Positions 50,366 through 57,430 of a stretch of 57,430 nucleotides of DNA are shown here, piece by piece; the first letter of the stretch is position 1, and each line of letters starts with the position of its first letter. The stretch comes from Pseudomonadota bacterium (lineage in GTDB: Bacteria; Pseudomonadota; Gammaproteobacteria; Arenicellales; UBA868). The stretch is from contig JAERSQ010000243.1 in the NCBI GenBank assembly GCA_016845525.1, forward strand, positions 1 to 57,430. Reading direction: 5' to 3'. The notes below the pieces were generated by a model. It did not search any database and was not told the DNA's origin. It worked only from the letters and a program-made list of their open reading frames with translations. The position numbers were made by a program, and so were the translations under genes.

Positions 50366-50940
50366 ACGACGATCTGGACGAAGTGCTCGATTTACTCGAC
50401 GCGGAGGACGACGTTCCGCCCGTGGAACTAACGAGGACTAATGAGTCGTCAGGTACTCCTTCCTCTGGGCTGAAAAGGGGCGAAAAGGGACCAACGAAAA
50501 GCCAGGTTGAACCTGGACAATCAGCGATTGTTCCTGCTCCTGACGACAATCAAAGTCTACTGAGTGTTGAGGCGCTTCAGAAGTTGGCTGCTGATGCTGA
50601 GTATAACGAGCAGAGCCTACCTGCTTCCTTCCTCTCGAATGCCGCGCCGCATTTGCATAACACCCATGGAATCGTTGATTTCGCTACAACCGTTTGCCTT
50701 GCTGTAGCGAGGGGAGAGATTCAGATAAAGCAAAGTGCTGAACTCCGCAAGTGGGCCGAACTAATGTATACCTGTGTGGTGGCTTCTCAACCTAATCAGA
50801 ATAATGTCCAAGTGAACTATGTGGAGCAGTTGATTCAGCTTGCCGGAGGCGAGGAAGCAATGCAACCCGAAGTTCTTGATGTCCGAGATGCCATTACTGC
50901 TTCTCACCCAACACCCCGCAAAAAAGCTCAGGGTGAGTAG
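50362..50940 (+). CDS. Terminase small subunit candidate
   Basis: 192 residues from ATG 50362, behind GGAGGGGAGGAG. An acidic N-terminus (DLDEVLDLLDAEDD) is followed by a Ser/Pro-rich linker, then helices including LRKWAELMYTCVV and VNYVEQLIQLAGGEEAM. Small-terminase proteins are usually placed directly before the large subunit and oligomerise through helices like these. There is no obvious HTH at the N-terminus, so the call rests mainly on position. Confidence 0.45.
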   Translation: MNDDLDEVLDLLDAEDDVPPVELTRTNESSGTPSSGLKRGEKGPTKSQVEPGQSAIVPAPDDNQSLLSVEALQKLAADAEYNEQSLPASFLSNAAPHLHNTHGIVDFATTVCLAVARGEIQIKQSAELRKWAELMYTCVVASQPNQNNVQVNYVEQLIQLAGGEEAMQPEVLDVRDAITASHPTPRKKAQGE

Positions 50941-53756
50941 TGAGCCAAGCGAACGCAGCACAGCTACTCAACACGCTCCGTTCTCCTGCCCGGGCACTCC
51001 AGGCATTTGGGGAGGTGCATGATCAGAGGACGGGTAGGTTCATAAAATACAACCCTACGGCGATTACCCACGAACTTCAGCACGCGGTTCTCGACTACAT
51101 GTCGAATACTCCGAGGCTCCCGACGGGCGAGACCGTTTTCCTCTCCCTTTTGGGCTACCGTCAGGCAGGAAAATCCCTCACTACGGAGTACGCAGCCTAT
51201 TGTAAAGCAGCCTTCATCCCGGGCTGGGACCATGTATGTATCGCCGACAATCGTGACCGTGCGGACTACCTCCACAAACGTGTTCACTATTTGCACCAAA
51301 GGTGGCCGGAATCGTTGCGTTCCAAGTCAATGGCTACCCGAGAGAGTAGGCAGCTTACCTTTGACCCCCTCCAGGGCGGGAAGATGCGTGTCCTCTCCGC
51401 AGAGTCGGGAGCGGTCGGTGTCGGTCAATCACCCGATTCCTTCCACGCTTGCCTTGGCAAAGGGACAATGGTTCTCTGTGGAGAGACAGGAGCCCTCCGA
51501 CCCATCGAAGAGTTTCGAGTAGGAGACTTGGTCCGAACTCACTCTGGGCAGACTGCGCCGATCACCTACATCTCGTCTAAGGAAAAGATGGCGTGGAGGG
51601 TGAAGCTCTTCGGATTCGCGGAGCCGCTCACCGTCACTCCCGAGCATAAGCTTTGGACCAATCAAGGGTGGCTCACCCTCCAGGAAGTGGCTGAACGGAA
51701 GGCCCGAGTGGGGTTTCCGATCCTTCGCCCTTCCGGGCAAGTGCGAGAACTCCCGTTCGAGCAGCCAGTAGTCGAGCGCCCACAAGGAGGAGGCTCCAAT
51801 GAAGTTGGGATCCCCGAGACTGTTCACCTAACCTATCCCCTGGGCAAACTTGTCGGCCTCTACTTGGCTGAGGGCTCGATGCACTCTGAGCGGTCGGTGA
51901 CCTTTAGTGTTCATTGGGATGAGGTAAGCCGAACAGTCGACTGGCTCGATGAGGAGCGGTTTCTATTCACGAACGCCACCTTCAACTTCCGGGCAAACTC
52001 ACAGACCGCGACGGTGTACGTTTCTGGGCGCTCCTTCGCCCACTTCCTCCGGAATCTCGTAGGGGAAAAGGATGAGAAGAGATTCCCCGATAGATGGTGG
52101 GAGATGCCCGAGGAGTTCGTTCGGGGAATCGTCCATGGCTACCTTTCGGGTGATGGGCACTCGAATAAGCATAAGTACAATCGGAGGATCACGCTTACCT
52201 CGATTCGGTCGGCTACCATCACTGGACTTCGGGATGCCCTGGCTGGCCTGGGCTACGGGTGGGGCACAATCCGCAGGCGGAAGGCAGGGAATCACTATGG
52301 CCGTAACTGTCAGGAAGCCTGGATTCTCGATCTTTGCGGTTCAGGGGTAGACCGACTTGCCCGGGACCTTGGGTGGGAGTCACCTCCTCGAACACGCCGG
52401 GGTGTAACGAAGAACTGGAATCTGGAAGAGGATGGGGAGCACGTCTGGGTAGCAATTCAAGACGTGCAGCCTCTCCCTGGACTCCAAGAAGTCTATGACT
52501 TTGAGGTAGGCCACGAGGATCATAGCTACTGCCTCGCCCACATCGCTGTGTCCAACTCGGAGGTTCACCTCTGGTCAGACTTCTCGGGCTCCATGTTCCT
52601 TATCAACCCGTCGCTCATCAACAGGCGAGAGGCACTTGTTGTCTTCGAAGCCACCCCTTGGGAGCGAAACTGTGCTTGGCACGACCACTATGTCATGGCC
52701 AAACAGGGTTCAGGACGCCATATCGCGAAGTTTTTCCCCTTCTGGGACGGAAAACTCAACGCACGGCCCACCCCAAAGGACTTCCAGCCCACAAACGAGG
52801 AGGTTGAACTCCTAAACAGGTACCAATCCTTGGGCCTAACGACGGATAACCTTACTTTTCGGCGATTCATCATGGACACGGACCCCGAGGTCCGCCGAAA
52901 TCCCGAAATGTTCGGGGTGATGTACCCATTTGACGACCTCTCGTGCTGGATTGCGTCCGCAAATGCCGCGATTCCCCAACATTGCCTCGAAAAACACCTC
53001 AAGAAAGAGCTTCAACCCTGGTCTGGGCCGTATATGGAGTACGAAATGCCCGAAGCGGGGGCGATTTATGTGATTGGAGTCGATCCGAGTGGATATGCGG
53101 CCCGAGACCACGCCTCTTTCCAGGTTTTGAAGTGCTGGAAGGACGAATGGACGCAAGTTGCGTCCTTCGCGGAGCATATTGACCCCCTTTCCTTCACAAA
53201 TCAGCTTCTTCGGGCCGCGAATCGCTATAATCAGGCCACAATCTGCGTAGAGAGCAATGGTGTGGGCCAATCTGTGCTCGCATTGCTCCAAGAGCGCGAT
53301 TACCGTAATGTTTACTATGAAGCGCGGTTCAAGCCCGGATTCACGAGCACATCCAAGTCTCTTGACCAAGCAACAGGTTGGTTGATTGATGGATTGCTCG
53401 ACGAGCTTGTCCTGAACGACCGGGATCTGCTGGAGCAGCTTCAGACGTACAAGAACGACAAACGCACGGAAGAAAGCCCAGCCTCGGAGATACTTCGAGG
53501 TGCTTCCAGCAACAAACGCCGAGATCGACATCACTGGGATAAGGTTTCTGCGCTGTTGATGGCTGTAGTCGCTGCCCGCCGGGCACCTGTCCGCGAAAAG
53601 CCCGGGGCAAACCTCAAAGGTCCCGACGAGAATGTGATTATGTTCACCGGCATGAGTTACGATGAGCAGGAACACTACCGCAAGAAACTCGCGGAAGATA
53701 AACAACCCACTCGGAAAAAACTGTCTTATAGGTCTGTCCGTAAGAGGAGACGCTGA
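50940..53756 (+). CDS. terL: Terminase large subunit with intein
   Basis: 938 residues including an intein at 171-539; the mature protein has 569. The ATPase has Walker A GYRQAGKS (71-78), and the sequence joined across the intein, DSFHA-SEVHLW, is the Walker B region with its catalytic Glu. The C-terminal RNase H-like nuclease shows IGVDPSG near 713, ICVESNG near 770 and HHWDKVSALL near 865. GTG start after TAG, as in a coupled operon. It packages the DNA into the capsid through the portal encoded at 54596. Confidence 0.9.
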   Translation: MSQANAAQLLNTLRSPARALQAFGEVHDQRTGRFIKYNPTAITHELQHAVLDYMSNTPRLPTGETVFLSLLGYRQAGKSLTTEYAAYCKAAFIPGWDHVCIADNRDRADYLHKRVHYLHQRWPESLRSKSMATRESRQLTFDPLQGGKMRVLSAESGAVGVGQSPDSFHACLGKGTMVLCGETGALRPIEEFRVGDLVRTHSGQTAPITYISSKEKMAWRVKLFGFAEPLTVTPEHKLWTNQGWLTLQEVAERKARVGFPILRPSGQVRELPFEQPVVERPQGGGSNEVGIPETVHLTYPLGKLVGLYLAEGSMHSERSVTFSVHWDEVSRTVDWLDEERFLFTNATFNFRANSQTATVYVSGRSFAHFLRNLVGEKDEKRFPDRWWEMPEEFVRGIVHGYLSGDGHSNKHKYNRRITLTSIRSATITGLRDALAGLGYGWGTIRRRKAGNHYGRNCQEAWILDLCGSGVDRLARDLGWESPPRTRRGVTKNWNLEEDGEHVWVAIQDVQPLPGLQEVYDFEVGHEDHSYCLAHIAVSNSEVHLWSDFSGSMFLINPSLINRREALVVFEATPWERNCAWHDHYVMAKQGSGRHIAKFFPFWDGKLNARPTPKDFQPTNEEVELLNRYQSLGLTTDNLTFRRFIMDTDPEVRRNPEMFGVMYPFDDLSCWIASANAAIPQHCLEKHLKKELQPWSGPYMEYEMPEAGAIYVIGVDPSGYAARDHASFQVLKCWKDEWTQVASFAEHIDPLSFTNQLLRAANRYNQATICVESNGVGQSVLALLQERDYRNVYYEARFKPGFTSTSKSLDQATGWLIDGLLDELVLNDRDLLEQLQTYKNDKRTEESPASEILRGASSNKRRDRHHWDKVSALLMAVVAARRAPVREKPGANLKGPDENVIMFTGMSYDEQEHYRKKLAEDKQPTRKKLSYRSVRKRRR
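51450..52556 (+). mobile_element. Intein with LAGLIDADG endonuclease (terminase)
   Basis: 369 residues from Cys 171 (CLGKGTMVLCGETGALRPI) to Asn 539, followed by Ser as +1 residue. Block B reads TPEHK; LAGLIDADG motifs LVGLYLAEG and VHGYLSGDG retain the acidic residues; block F is VYDFEVGHEDHSY. The C-terminal residues are AVSN, so the usual penultimate His is Ser. It interrupts the Walker B region of the terminase, so packaging depends on splicing. Confidence 0.85.
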
Positions 53757-54091
53757 TGCCACTTCCCGTTGTCGCCGCTATTTTGGCTAAAATCGGAGCA
53801 GCCGCAGCCGCAGGCGGAACCGCCGCTGGTGCCGCTGGCGCTGGAGCAGCAGGAGCGGCTGGGGCGGGAGCGGGCTCGGCGCTCGGCGCTCTTGGAGGAG
53901 CGGGCGGAGCAGCGAAAGGTGCTGCCGCCTTGGGTAAAATCGCCGAGGTAGCGAAGAAGGTTCCCCTTGGAGGAAAAGGGGGCAGCGAGCCCTCCGCTCC
54001 ACAACCCCGGTACGACGTTCGAATGGATAAGCCAGCGCAAATGCGCCACGAGGCTGCCCGGAAGGCATTAGACTCGCTGAGGGTAAAATGA
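53756..54091 (+). CDS. Ala/Gly-rich small virion-region protein
   Basis: 111 residues. The first 70 are extremely Ala/Gly-rich (AAAAAGGTAAGAAGAGAAGA), then a basic helical end (QMRHEAARKALDSLRVK). The composition could be a membrane-inserting segment or a flexible linker. It lies between terminase and portal, in the packaging operon, and overlaps the next gene by four bases. Function unknown. Confidence 0.5.
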   Translation: MPLPVVAAILAKIGAAAAAGGTAAGAAGAGAAGAAGAGAGSALGALGGAGGAAKGAAALGKIAEVAKKVPLGGKGGSEPSAPQPRYDVRMDKPAQMRHEAARKALDSLRVK

Positions 54092-54342
54092 GCGAGCCCA
54101 CCAAGCCCGCCGAGCCTGAAATCTATCGGGACCCCACCCGAGACGTGGCGATGATTTCGTTAGGGCCCTATGTGACGATGTCACTCCCGATGATTTTCTT
54201 CTCGAAATATGGGCCCGTCCATGCGGACTGGGAAGAACTCCACGAAAAGCTCAACGAACTTTATGCTCTCCTCACCCTGGGCCACCCCCCGAAGGGGGGA
54301 GTGACGCTCGCGGAAGTCCTGGGAGTGGCGAAGGAAGAATAA
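54088..54342 (+). CDS. Small protein between terminase and portal (84 aa)
   Basis: 84 residues; ATGA overlap with the gene before and TAATG with the gene after. It contains a hydrophobic beta-type segment (VAMISLGPYVTMSLPMIFF) and a helix (DWEELHEKLNELYALLTLG). It may be a small head or portal accessory protein. Not recognised. Confidence 0.5.
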   Translation: MSEPTKPAEPEIYRDPTRDVAMISLGPYVTMSLPMIFFSKYGPVHADWEELHEKLNELYALLTLGHPPKGGVTLAEVLGVAKEE

Positions 54343-54596
54343 TGGCACAAGACGAGACCCCGATTGAAACTCCCCTGAAGATGCTCCGGCAGCAAGTAAT
54401 CGAAAAGATTCAAAAGCAGAGCCGAGACGCCCGCCAGCAAACGCAGGCCGATGTAGCCGAGGGTGCGACAACTGAGCCTCCCCAACCGACCGCTGGCTCT
54501 CAGACCCCCCCATATATAGTAGCACTCGAAAGTATCTCTCCTGGCGCTCCCGCAGACGCCCCAGTAGAGCAGGAATACAGTGAGGGAGAAGCATAA
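54342..54596 (+). CDS. Small helical protein before the portal (84 aa)
   Basis: 84 residues. A helix (LRQQVIEKIQKQSRDARQQT) is followed by a disordered Pro/Thr/Glu-rich tail. Coupled to both neighbours by TAATG-type overlaps. It may be a portal or scaffold partner. Function unknown. Confidence 0.5.
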   Translation: MAQDETPIETPLKMLRQQVIEKIQKQSRDARQQTQADVAEGATTEPPQPTAGSQTPPYIVALESISPGAPADAPVEQEYSEGEA

Positions 54597-56437
54597 TGCT
54601 AACGACGAAGCAGATTCAGGGGTTGATTGATACCCACAAGGCAAAGTCCCATTTGGACCAACGGAAATGGGACCAAGTCCGCGCTTGGTATACCAGCGAG
54701 TCCGCACTCACTACTGGGGATGTTCCCCAGGGAGCGGGCTCCCCGTCCGGCGAATCTGAAGACCTTTCGATGGAGACGAACTATCCCTACGCCTTCGTAG
54801 ATACGATGGTCGCGAACATTTGCCCAAACAACCCCGAGGTTACGGTCAATGCCCGCCGGAAACAACTCCACGAGCCAGCGAAATACCGGCAAGCCCTTAT
54901 CAATGACACCCTCAGCCGAGTAGACGCCCACCGGATTCTCTGGCGTGCCGCTACGATGGCGAGTGTTTATCCCCGCTCTTTTGTGAAGACCGTCTGGAAC
55001 TTCCGCAAGCGTTCCCCCGATTTCCTGGTCTGTGACCCCCGATTTGTCTGGTACGACATGACCGCCGAACGGTGGGAAGATATCCGATACCTCATTGAGG
55101 TCACGGTGCTTACGCGGGATGACTTCAACTCTCGGGTCAAGTCGGACGGCAAGAAGGACCGAGCCTACGATGCCCGGGTTGCGGAGAAAAGCCAGTTCGG
55201 CGCTTATCCTGAGTGGCTCCGAGACCGGATGCAGGACCGGAATCTGATGAACGACTCCTCGAAGGAGGTGTTCGAGTGGGTCACGGTCTATGAGATTTAC
55301 GACTTCTCTGGCGACGGTCGGTACTACCACTTCCTCGAAGACGTAGATGAGCCTCTATTCGCTGGGGACCTCCCCTACCGATTCGTTCGGAATCCATTTC
55401 ACCGAGTTGCCTTCAACGATAATCTCCAAGACATCGGCGGCTTGAGCGACGTAGCGTTGATTGCTCCAGTCCTGGAGAGGCTCAATGAGTTGGATACGCT
55501 GATGCTCTGGTTTGCCCAGACCAGCATTCCGATTACGCTCCTCAACTCCGGGCTGTGCGACAACCCCGAGCGGGTGCGGTCGCAACTACGCAACTCCACC
55601 ACCCCGGGCTCAATCGTCGAGATTGCCGGAAAGGCGAACGCAAGCATTGGAGACATCATTGGGCACACCCAAACCCCAAGCCTCTCCCCCGAGTTCATCG
55701 CAACCCGAGACCGTTGCATCCAAATCATCGAGTTTATCCTGGGTATTCCCCAGTATTCTCGGGGAGTTGTCGGTGTCAGTGATGTGGCAACCGAGGTCGC
55801 CCTCGCGGATACTGCGACGAGGACTCGTAATGGTCGCCGCCAGAAGGAAATCTACGACCTCATCGGGTGGCAGGCCCAAGCCATCACCGGGCTCTACGAG
55901 GAGTTCCTCGCGGACGACGAGATTCTCCCGGTTCGCCTCCTGGGCCAGTCGGAAATGATTGAGATTACTCGCGCTTCGATGCTTGCCCGGGAGGTTCAAG
56001 CTGCGAAGGGAGAGGACCCCCTGGAGTATGACTACAACGCTGTTGCCTACTCTCCCACTGAGAACAACAGGCTCGTCCAGTTGCGTAACCTTCAGCAGTT
56101 CTTCCCTCTGCTTTCTCAGTCCCCGGATGTAAACCAGAGCGCACTCACGCGTAAGTTGCTGGAACTCCTACAGATGGAAGACATCATCAAGGACGAGCAG
56201 CAGCTTGCAGCGGAAGCCCAGCAAGCCCAAATGCAGGCCCAGCAAGCTCAAATGCCTCAACCTCAACCCGGGCAGGGAGCCGGAGACACAATCGCAAGTG
56301 GTGCTCTCCCCCCGGGCAGTGAGCCCGTGATGCCTCCGCTCCCGGGCGGAGTCGGTGCCGGAGGTGGGCAGAGTCCGCTTACGGGATTTGGCGGCGCTCC
56401 TTTTGACCTCAATCCTGACATTCCAAGGAATCAATAA
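54596..56437 (+). CDS. Portal protein
   Basis: 613 residues, behind GAGGGAGAAG. It follows terminase and precedes the scaffold and coat genes, the classical order. The helical N-terminus leads into the conserved phrase 'YPYAFVDTMVANICPNNPEV', typical of portal proteins, then 'PRFVWYDMTAERWEDIRYLIE' and the long helix near 460-520. The C-terminus is a Gln-rich coil plus a Pro/Gly tail. It forms the 12-mer DNA entry ring in the capsid vertex. Confidence 0.8.
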   Translation: MLTTKQIQGLIDTHKAKSHLDQRKWDQVRAWYTSESALTTGDVPQGAGSPSGESEDLSMETNYPYAFVDTMVANICPNNPEVTVNARRKQLHEPAKYRQALINDTLSRVDAHRILWRAATMASVYPRSFVKTVWNFRKRSPDFLVCDPRFVWYDMTAERWEDIRYLIEVTVLTRDDFNSRVKSDGKKDRAYDARVAEKSQFGAYPEWLRDRMQDRNLMNDSSKEVFEWVTVYEIYDFSGDGRYYHFLEDVDEPLFAGDLPYRFVRNPFHRVAFNDNLQDIGGLSDVALIAPVLERLNELDTLMLWFAQTSIPITLLNSGLCDNPERVRSQLRNSTTPGSIVEIAGKANASIGDIIGHTQTPSLSPEFIATRDRCIQIIEFILGIPQYSRGVVGVSDVATEVALADTATRTRNGRRQKEIYDLIGWQAQAITGLYEEFLADDEILPVRLLGQSEMIEITRASMLAREVQAAKGEDPLEYDYNAVAYSPTENNRLVQLRNLQQFFPLLSQSPDVNQSALTRKLLELLQMEDIIKDEQQLAAEAQQAQMQAQQAQMPQPQPGQGAGDTIASGALPPGSEPVMPPLPGGVGAGGGQSPLTGFGGAPFDLNPDIPRNQ

Positions 56438-56871
56438 TGCCCACATACAATGGTCGATGTGCCCAACACGGGGAGTTCGAAGATTTGATGAAAATCTCCC
56501 ATTACATCGAACAAGACGGTCTTTTTTGTCCCGAGTGTGGTGAGAAGGCCGCCACCATTATTTCTGCTGTCCCAGTAATAGGGGCGATGCCGAGCAAACC
56601 GATTGTAATAGACCAGATCGGACAGACTTTTACGTCCGAGGCCGAGAAGCGTGCGTATTTCGCGAAGAGGCCCGACAGGACATTAGTAGACCCCAATGAT
56701 TCTGCTTTCATAAATCACAAAGACCTCGCTCGCGAGCGGGCGGAGAAGAAGGCAAAACAGATGGGATTCCGGGATGTTGAGGACCGGAGAACGAGAAAGA
56801 AGCGCGAACTAAAACGCCGAAGAGAAATCTCCAACGGCGACAAGAAAATCTCTGTCGTGACCGCTTCGTGA
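56437..56871 (+). CDS. Zinc-ribbon protein after the portal
   Basis: 144 residues. The N-terminus reads MPTYNGRCAQHGEFEDLM and FCPECG, which matches the FmdB-type zinc ribbon (C-x2-H/C ... CPxCG). The C-terminal half is highly basic (RRTRKKRELKRRREIS). It may bind DNA at the portal or regulate late genes. It ends about 100 bases before the next gene, which has its own promoter. Confidence 0.55.
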   Translation: MPTYNGRCAQHGEFEDLMKISHYIEQDGLFCPECGEKAATIISAVPVIGAMPSKPIVIDQIGQTFTSEAEKRAYFAKRPDRTLVDPNDSAFINHKDLARERAEKKAKQMGFRDVEDRRTRKKRELKRRREISNGDKKISVVTAS

Positions 56872-56914
56872 GTCCTTCCTCCTGGGCAAACTTCCGTTAC
56901 TCCTATAAGGTTGC

Positions 56915-56943
56915 TTGACGGGTGGTCCTCTTTTAGGTAGAAA
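56915..56943 (+). promoter_or_regulatory. Promoter before scaffold and capsid genes
   Basis: TTGACG (56915-56920) and TAGAAA (56938-56943) are exactly 17 bases apart. This is a fair sigma-70-like promoter in the 97-base gap. It would drive the acidic protein, the scaffold and the capsid genes, which need high expression. Confidence 0.5.
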
Positions 56944-56968
56944 CTGAATATCTCAGGAGAAAAATCTC

Positions 56969-57397
56969 ATGGCCGATAAAATGCCTTACGAAAAAAAGGA
57001 GAGTTCCGACATGGAAGAAGCTGAAGTAGCTGAAATGCCGGACACTGGCGATGCCGGAGATATGAGCCTGGGTGAGGTCGAAGAGGCTTCGGTAGAAGAG
57101 GAGATGCCCGAGGGAGAGGAATACCCCCCCGAAGAGGGCGAAGAGGGTGGAATGGAGTACGCATCCTTTGAGGAAGGCGCAATGGGCCTGCTCGAAGAGT
57201 GGCAACCCACTACCCCCGAGGGTGAGAAATACAAAGCCGACCTTCAGGAGCTTTACGAGAAGTTCCACGGTGGCGGCGAGGAAGACATGGGCCCGATGGA
57301 GTACGAGGGAGGCGGACTCGCCCCCAAGGCTTTCGGGTTCCAGATTGGCGTGATGGGAAAAGAAGCTGCGAAGCGTGCGATGGGAGGCAAGGAGTAA
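56969..57397 (+). CDS. Acidic protein before the scaffold gene
   Basis: 142 residues, ATG behind CAGGAG. The N-terminal 70 residues are extremely acidic (EEAEVAEMPDTGDAG..., EEGEEGG), then a helix (GEKYKADLQELYEKFHGG) and a basic Lys-rich end (GKEAAKRAMGGKE). It ends four bases before the scaffold GTG. An acidic partner of capsid or scaffold is plausible. Family not recognised. Confidence 0.5.
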   Translation: MADKMPYEKKESSDMEEAEVAEMPDTGDAGDMSLGEVEEASVEEEMPEGEEYPPEEGEEGGMEYASFEEGAMGLLEEWQPTTPEGEKYKADLQELYEKFHGGGEEDMGPMEYEGGGLAPKAFGFQIGVMGKEAAKRAMGGKE

Positions 57398-57400
57398 TCC

Positions 57401-57430
57401 GTGGAGCCTAACACCCCAGCCCCCCAAACC
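57401..57430 (+). CDS. Scaffolding protein, 5' end (continues at base 1)
   Basis: A GTG codon at 57401 sits six bases after AAGGAG, a good ribosome binding site, and starts ten codons (VEPNTPAPQT) that run off the window end without a stop. These join in frame with the open frame that begins at base 1, which carries on in the same Pro/Thr-rich style. I infer that this is the true start of the scaffold gene and that the window is a circular genome opened inside it. The whole protein would be 312 residues. The preceding gene stops four bases upstream, as expected inside one operon. Confidence 0.7.
   Translation, partial: MEPNTPAPQT

Overview
The window is almost entirely the genome of a tailed double-stranded DNA phage with podovirus-like virion genes: scaffold, capsid, portal, tail adaptor and nozzle-like proteins, two very large internal (ejection-type) proteins, and no recognisable tape measure, sheath or major tail tube. 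I see no integrase or lysogeny repressor, so a lytic lifestyle is likely. The host cannot be read from the sequence. The last 30 bases (a GTG codon behind AAGGAG) and the first 909 bases form one uninterrupted reading frame, so the 57,430 bp are probably a complete, circularly closed or permuted genome cut inside the scaffold gene.

Layout. (A) Rightward, about 49.4 kb through the window join to 25.5 kb: packaging (small-terminase candidate, large terminase with an intein, portal), scaffold, capsid, decoration protein, adaptor, nozzle, three related appendage proteins, internal proteins of 976 and 1961 residues, tail fibre genes sharing a C-terminal beta module, and a lysis cassette of small membrane proteins around a YkuD-like peptidase. 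(B) A tRNA-Asn(GTT) at 25.6 kb on the minus strand, where the two transcription directions converge. (C) Leftward, 41.4 to 25.6 kb: primase-SF3 helicase, SNF2-type helicase with a second intein, Cas4/RecB-like Fe-S nuclease, Sak4-like ATPase, SSB-like protein, a uracil-DNA-glycosylase/family A DNA polymerase fusion, then small zinc-binding and coiled-coil proteins, a TIR/deoxyribosyltransferase-like protein, an HTH protein and an SMC-like ATPase. (D) Leftward, 48.7 to 41.7 kb: many very small genes plus a MoxR-type AAA+ ATPase, an HExxH/VWA protein and associated unknowns, closed by a strong bidirectional terminator at 41.6 kb. (E) Two large non-coding control regions: 41.12-41.71 kb (promoter, palindromes, leader peptide, terminator) and 48.73-49.38 kb (TTGACA repeats, a dense array of small hairpins, tandem direct repeats) where the leftward and rightward programmes diverge.

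The genes read as a self-sufficient replication machine (primase, two helicases, polymerase, SSB, recombination ATPase, nuclease) plus a chaperone-like MoxR/VWA module. Very tight translational coupling (ATGA overlaps) is the rule in the leftward operons. Many leftward genes share a distinctive leader with AAAGGACC, four non-coding sites share a precisely spaced element (GCAGCGGCA ... GCTATC), and hairpins sit directly before the polymerase and SSB genes, suggesting heavy RNA-level control. Several real genes are below 60 codons (28 to 55 residues) and are listed here. All functional names rest on motifs and gene order read by eye; no database search was possible.
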